Origin: Ectothiorhodospira shaposhnikovii
GTDB taxonomy: Bacteria; Pseudomonadota; Gammaproteobacteria; Ectothiorhodospirales; Ectothiorhodospiraceae
Reading direction: 5' to 3'
NCBI RefSeq assembly: GCF_022227765.1
Contig: NZ_JAJMLZ010000009.1
Span: 62,001-126,000 of the forward strand
Length of the DNA: 64,000 nt
In this document: positions 61,142 through 64,000 of the stretch, one piece after another
Position numbering within the stretch: position 1 is the first letter of the stretch
Layout: each line of letters opens with the position of its first letter
The notes under the pieces: generated by a model
What the model was told of the DNA's origin: nothing
What the model saw: only the letters and a program-made list of their open reading frames with translations
Database searches by the model: none
Position numbers and translations under genes: made by a program

Positions 61142-61266
61142 CTACCCCGCTCAGCGCGCCCCAGCCGCTGACCGCGGTCCACCGCGTCGGCGACTTTTCC
61201 TGCGGGAAGTCGGTGCTCAACCCTTCACTTTCCGCCTCCCCGGCGACACCATCCAGTAGCACATGA
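61138..61266 (+). pseudogene. Truncated GNAT (TacT-like) toxin remnant / leader frame of jetA
   Basis: The first 28 codons read MTTPLSAPQPLTAVHRVGDF-SCGKSVLN, which matches the start of TacT-type acetyltransferase toxins (normally about 165 residues); then the sequence changes to Ser/Pro-rich residues and stops after 42 codons. The GNAT core with the acetyl-CoA loop is gone, so it cannot be a toxin. The stop overlaps the jetA start by ATGA. The alternative frame ends FRLPGDTIQ-stop at 61260, perhaps the tail of the fused or deleted sequence. Confidence 0.75.
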
Positions 61267-62702
61267 ACCACGACGACCTGCAAAACCTGCGTCGAATGCA
61301 TCCGGCCTGGCGGCTGCTGGTGGCGGACAACGCCCCCATGATCATCAGCTTCCTCCACGGCAGCTTCGTCGCCCCCAATGTCCGGGTGCTGGCGGCCACC
61401 GACCTGGAAAACCGGCTGGAAGATTTCCTGTTTCACCTGCGCGGCCAACTGGGCGAGGATGCCTATCCCCGGGCCGCCCGCGCCTACCTGTCCGACTGGT
61501 CCGCCGATGAACGGGGCTGGCTGCGGCGCTATTACCCGGAACACGGCGACGAGCCCCACTACGACCTGACGCCGGCCACGGAACAGGCCATCCAATGGCT
61601 GAAAAGTCTGGAGCAGCCTCACTTCATCGGGGCGGAATCCCGTCTGACCCTGGTTTTCGACCTGCTGCAACAGATCCTCCAGGGCGCGGAGAGCGACCCC
61701 GAGACCCGTATCCGGGATCTGGAGGCGCGCAGGGACGTCATCGACCGGGAGATCCAGCAGATCCGTGCCGGTCACATCAATCTGATGGACCCGACCCAGT
61801 TGCGGGAGCGATTCCTGCAGATGGCGGGCACGGCCCGGGGCCTGCTGGCGGACTTTCGTCAAGTGGAGGAAAACTTCCGCGCCCTGGATCGACAGGTGCG
61901 GGAAAAGGTGGCCACCTGGGAAGGTGGCAAGGGAGAAGTGCTGGACGAGGTGTTCGGCGAACAGGATCGCATCACCAATTCCGACCAGGGGCGCAGCTTT
62001 CGCGCCTTCTGGGATCTGCTCATGTCACCGGCACGCCAGGAGGCGCTGTCGGAACAACTGGAGCGGGTACTGGCGCTGGTGGAGGTGGCCGAACTGGAGC
62101 CGGACCCCAGGCTGCGGCGCATCCATTACGACTGGCTCGCCGCCGGGGAATACACCCAGCGCATGGTGGCCCGTCTGTCGGAGCAGCTGCGCCGTTATCT
62201 GGATGATCAGGCCTGGCTGGAAAACCGCCGCATCATGACCCTGATCCGGGAACTGGAACAACACGCCCTGGCCCTGCGGGAGCACCCGCCCGAGCTGACA
62301 CTGTCCCTGGACGAACCCTCTCCCTGCATCGAACTGCCCATGGAGCGACCCCTGTTCAGTCCGCCGATCCGGCCTCATATCCGTCAGCAGCAGCTGGAAG
62401 CCGGAGAAAGCCTTGCCACCCCCGACGCCCTGTTCGAGCAGACCTGGGTGGACCGGACCCTGCTGCAGGGTCGTATCCGCCAGGCCCTGCAGACCCGGGA
62501 TCAGGTCACCCTGGCGACCCTGCTGGACGAACATCCCCTGGAACACGGCCTGGCGGAACTGGTGGCCTACCTGAGCCTGGCCACCGAGGATCACCGCAGC
62601 GTGATCGATGAAGCCCATCCCCAGACCGTGCACTGGCAGGATGCCCGGGGTATCCTGCGTCGCGCCACCCTGCCGCAGATCCTCTTCACCCGCGCACACT
62701 GA
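61263..62702 (+). CDS. jetA: Wadjet type I component JetA (DUF3375)
   Basis: A 479-residue kleisin-like/MukF-like subunit of the Wadjet anti-plasmid SMC complex. The N-terminal HPAWRLLVADNAPMIISFLH and the block YYPEHGDEPHYDLTPATEQA followed by IQWLKSLEQPHFIGAESRL are typical of DUF3375; coiled-coil segments occupy about 140-230. No ribosome-binding site precedes the ATG at 61263, but it overlaps the preceding 42-codon frame by ATGA. jetB starts in the stop codon. Confidence 0.95.
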   Translation: MNHDDLQNLRRMHPAWRLLVADNAPMIISFLHGSFVAPNVRVLAATDLENRLEDFLFHLRGQLGEDAYPRAARAYLSDWSADERGWLRRYYPEHGDEPHYDLTPATEQAIQWLKSLEQPHFIGAESRLTLVFDLLQQILQGAESDPETRIRDLEARRDVIDREIQQIRAGHINLMDPTQLRERFLQMAGTARGLLADFRQVEENFRALDRQVREKVATWEGGKGEVLDEVFGEQDRITNSDQGRSFRAFWDLLMSPARQEALSEQLERVLALVEVAELEPDPRLRRIHYDWLAAGEYTQRMVARLSEQLRRYLDDQAWLENRRIMTLIRELEQHALALREHPPELTLSLDEPSPCIELPMERPLFSPPIRPHIRQQQLEAGESLATPDALFEQTWVDRTLLQGRIRQALQTRDQVTLATLLDEHPLEHGLAELVAYLSLATEDHRSVIDEAHPQTVHWQDARGILRRATLPQILFTRAH

Positions 62703-63298
62703 TGACCGATATCGAAACCGACTCGACCTTTTCCGCCATGCTCATCACGCTCTTCAGGGGCGTACTCTACAAGGATCAGCAGCCGCGCCACTGGCAGGCA
62801 CTGCAGGACCACCAGGCCCGGGTGCGCGACCATGTGGCCGTGCTGGGCCTGGAACTGATGCTGGACGACGCCGAAGGCCATGCCTGTCTCCGGCAGCGCC
62901 CCACCCAGGACGACGACACGGAACTGCCCAGGCTGGTGCAGCGCCGCCAGCTCAGTTATCCGGTGAGTCTGCTGCTGGCCCTTCTGCGCAAGAAACTGGT
63001 GGAACACGATGCCGGCGGTGGTGACCCGCGCCTGATCCTGTCCCGGGAACAGATGGTGGAGATGCTGCGGGTCTTCCTGCCCCCCACCGCCAACGAGGCC
63101 CGGCTGGTGGACCGCATCCAGACCGACATCAACAAGGTGGTGGAATTGGGATTCCTGCGCCGACTGCGTGGCCAGGAGGACCAGTACGAGGTGCGCCGCA
63201 TCATCAAGACCTTCATCGACGCCCAGTGGCTGGCGGAGTTCGACCAGCGCCTGACCGAGTACCGCAACCATGCCGGGGAGGCCGACGATGGCACTTGA
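62702..63298 (+). CDS. jetB: Wadjet type I component JetB (DUF4194)
   Basis: A 198-residue MukE-like subunit. The blocks LFRGVLYKDQQPRHWQALQD, YPVSLLLALLRKKLVEHDA and LVDRIQTDINKVVELGFLRR, with RGQEDQYEVRRIIKTFIDAQ, match DUF4194. It bridges JetA and the JetC ATPase in the complex that recognises and cleaves small circular DNA. It overlaps jetA by one base and jetC by 11 bases. Confidence 0.95.
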   Translation: MTDIETDSTFSAMLITLFRGVLYKDQQPRHWQALQDHQARVRDHVAVLGLELMLDDAEGHACLRQRPTQDDDTELPRLVQRRQLSYPVSLLLALLRKKLVEHDAGGGDPRLILSREQMVEMLRVFLPPTANEARLVDRIQTDINKVVELGFLRRLRGQEDQYEVRRIIKTFIDAQWLAEFDQRLTEYRNHAGEADDGT

Positions 63299-64000
63299 AC
63301 TGGAGTTTGCCGCATCCGACGAACGCACCGGTTTTCGCCTGCAGCATCTTGAAGTCTACAACTGGGGCACCTTCCACAACCGGGTCTGGTCCCTGCGCCC
63401 GGAGGGTGACAATGCCCTGCTCACCGGGGATATCGGCTCGGGCAAGTCCACCCTGGTGGACGCCATCACCACCCTGCTGGTGCCGGCCCAGCGCATCACC
63501 TACAACAAGGCGGCCGGCGCCGAGGCCAAGGAACGCAGCCTGCGTTCCTATGTGCTGGGCTATTACAAGTCAGAGCGCAGCGACACGGGGCTGAGCAGCC
63601 GTGCCGTGGGCCTGCGGGATCACAATAGTTATTCCGTGATCCTGGGGCACTTTTACAACGAAGGTTTCGATCAGCATGTCACCCTGGCCCAGGTGTTCTG
63701 GATCAAGGATCAACAGGGGCAACCGGCCCGGTTCTTCGTGGTGGCCGACGGCGCCTTGCGCATTGCGGACCACTTTGCCGACTTCGGCAGCGACCTTACC
63801 CGGCTGCGCAAGCGCCTGAGGGATACCCCCGGGGTGGAACTGTTCGACAGCTTCCCGCCCTACAGCGGTGCCTTCCGGCGACGCTTCGGCATCGAGAACG
63901 ACCAGGCCCTGGAACTGTTCAACCAGACCGTATCGATGAAATCCGTGGGCAACCTCACCGAATTCGTGCGCAGTCACATGCTCGAAGCCTTCCCGGTGGA
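63288..64000 (+). CDS. jetC: Wadjet type I SMC-like ATPase JetC (N-terminal part, runs off window)
   Basis: The first 237 residues of a MukB-like ATPase. FRLQHLEVYNWGTFHNRVWS leads to Walker A GDIGSGKST (47-55), followed by TTLLVPAQRITYNKAAGAEA and ERSLRSYVLGYYKSERSD, typical of the JetC head. The coiled coil and C-terminal head, and the nuclease gene jetD, would lie beyond the right edge. It starts inside jetB. Confidence 0.95.
   Translation, partial: MALELEFAASDERTGFRLQHLEVYNWGTFHNRVWSLRPEGDNALLTGDIGSGKSTLVDAITTLLVPAQRITYNKAAGAEAKERSLRSYVLGYYKSERSDTGLSSRAVGLRDHNSYSVILGHFYNEGFDQHVTLAQVFWIKDQQGQPARFFVVADGALRIADHFADFGSDLTRLRKRLRDTPGVELFDSFPPYSGAFRRRFGIENDQALELFNQTVSMKSVGNLTEFVRSHMLEAFPV

Noticed and set aside
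61138-61266. Intact small toxin gene
   Set aside because: Only the first 28 residues resemble TacT; the acetyltransferase core is absent.

Overview
The window is a GC-rich gammaproteobacterial chromosome segment. Supporting markers are rsmJ, slyX, rnt (RNase T), cyaY, yajQ, mpl, an N-terminally lipoylated E3 behind aceE-aceF, a MotY-type OmpA protein, and an osmolyte-type glutamine amidotransferase. This mix suggests a motile, possibly halo- or alkali-tolerant relative of the Ectothiorhodospiraceae. That placement is inference; no rRNA gene is present.

Layout. 1-3200 is the 5' part of a chemotaxis operon read leftwards (mcp, cheY, STAS protein, cheA cut by the window edge). 3500-4150 holds a guanidine-II riboswitch driving a Gdx/SugE exporter, and tRNA-Ser(UGA). 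4380-31800 is housekeeping in short operons: BI-1 protein, hprA, slyX, rsmJ, yajQ, cyaY, mpl, a cardiolipin-synthase-like PLD, mlaA, argG, a PAS mini-chemoreceptor, MotY, the pyruvate dehydrogenase complex (aceE-aceF-lpdA), pyrC, rnt, a response regulator with a degenerate GGDEF domain, grxD, an orphan NAGGN-type amidotransferase, fumarase, an SDR39U1 epimerase and a YajD nuclease. 31755-33883 is a K+ channel with TrkA-type cytoplasmic domains plus a small membrane partner.

33998-54125 is a complete type 2 BREX phage-defence operon, all on the minus strand: pglW, pglX, pglY, pglZ, brxD, brxHI. Two further modules are nested inside it: a BrnT/BrnA toxin-antitoxin pair between pglW and pglX, and an AAA15-type ATPase plus TOPRIM/RloB-like pair between pglX and pglY. 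pglX carries a G-rich slippage tract and locally AT-richer patches in its second half. No integrase or transposase was seen.

54156-60717 returns to chromosomal genes: a DUF3581 protein, a VTT membrane protein, a Tat-exported M48 protease with TPRs, an alpha/beta hydrolase and two GTPases.

60875-64000 is a second defence locus. A TacA-like antitoxin is followed by a 42-codon remnant of its GNAT toxin, which overlaps jetA of a type I Wadjet system (jetA, jetB, and the start of jetC, cut by the window edge). jetA has no visible ribosome-binding site, so the remnant toxin frame may be kept as a coupling leader and the antitoxin may act as the locus regulator. Together with the nested BREX modules, this makes TA modules wired into larger anti-invader operons the most interesting theme of the window.
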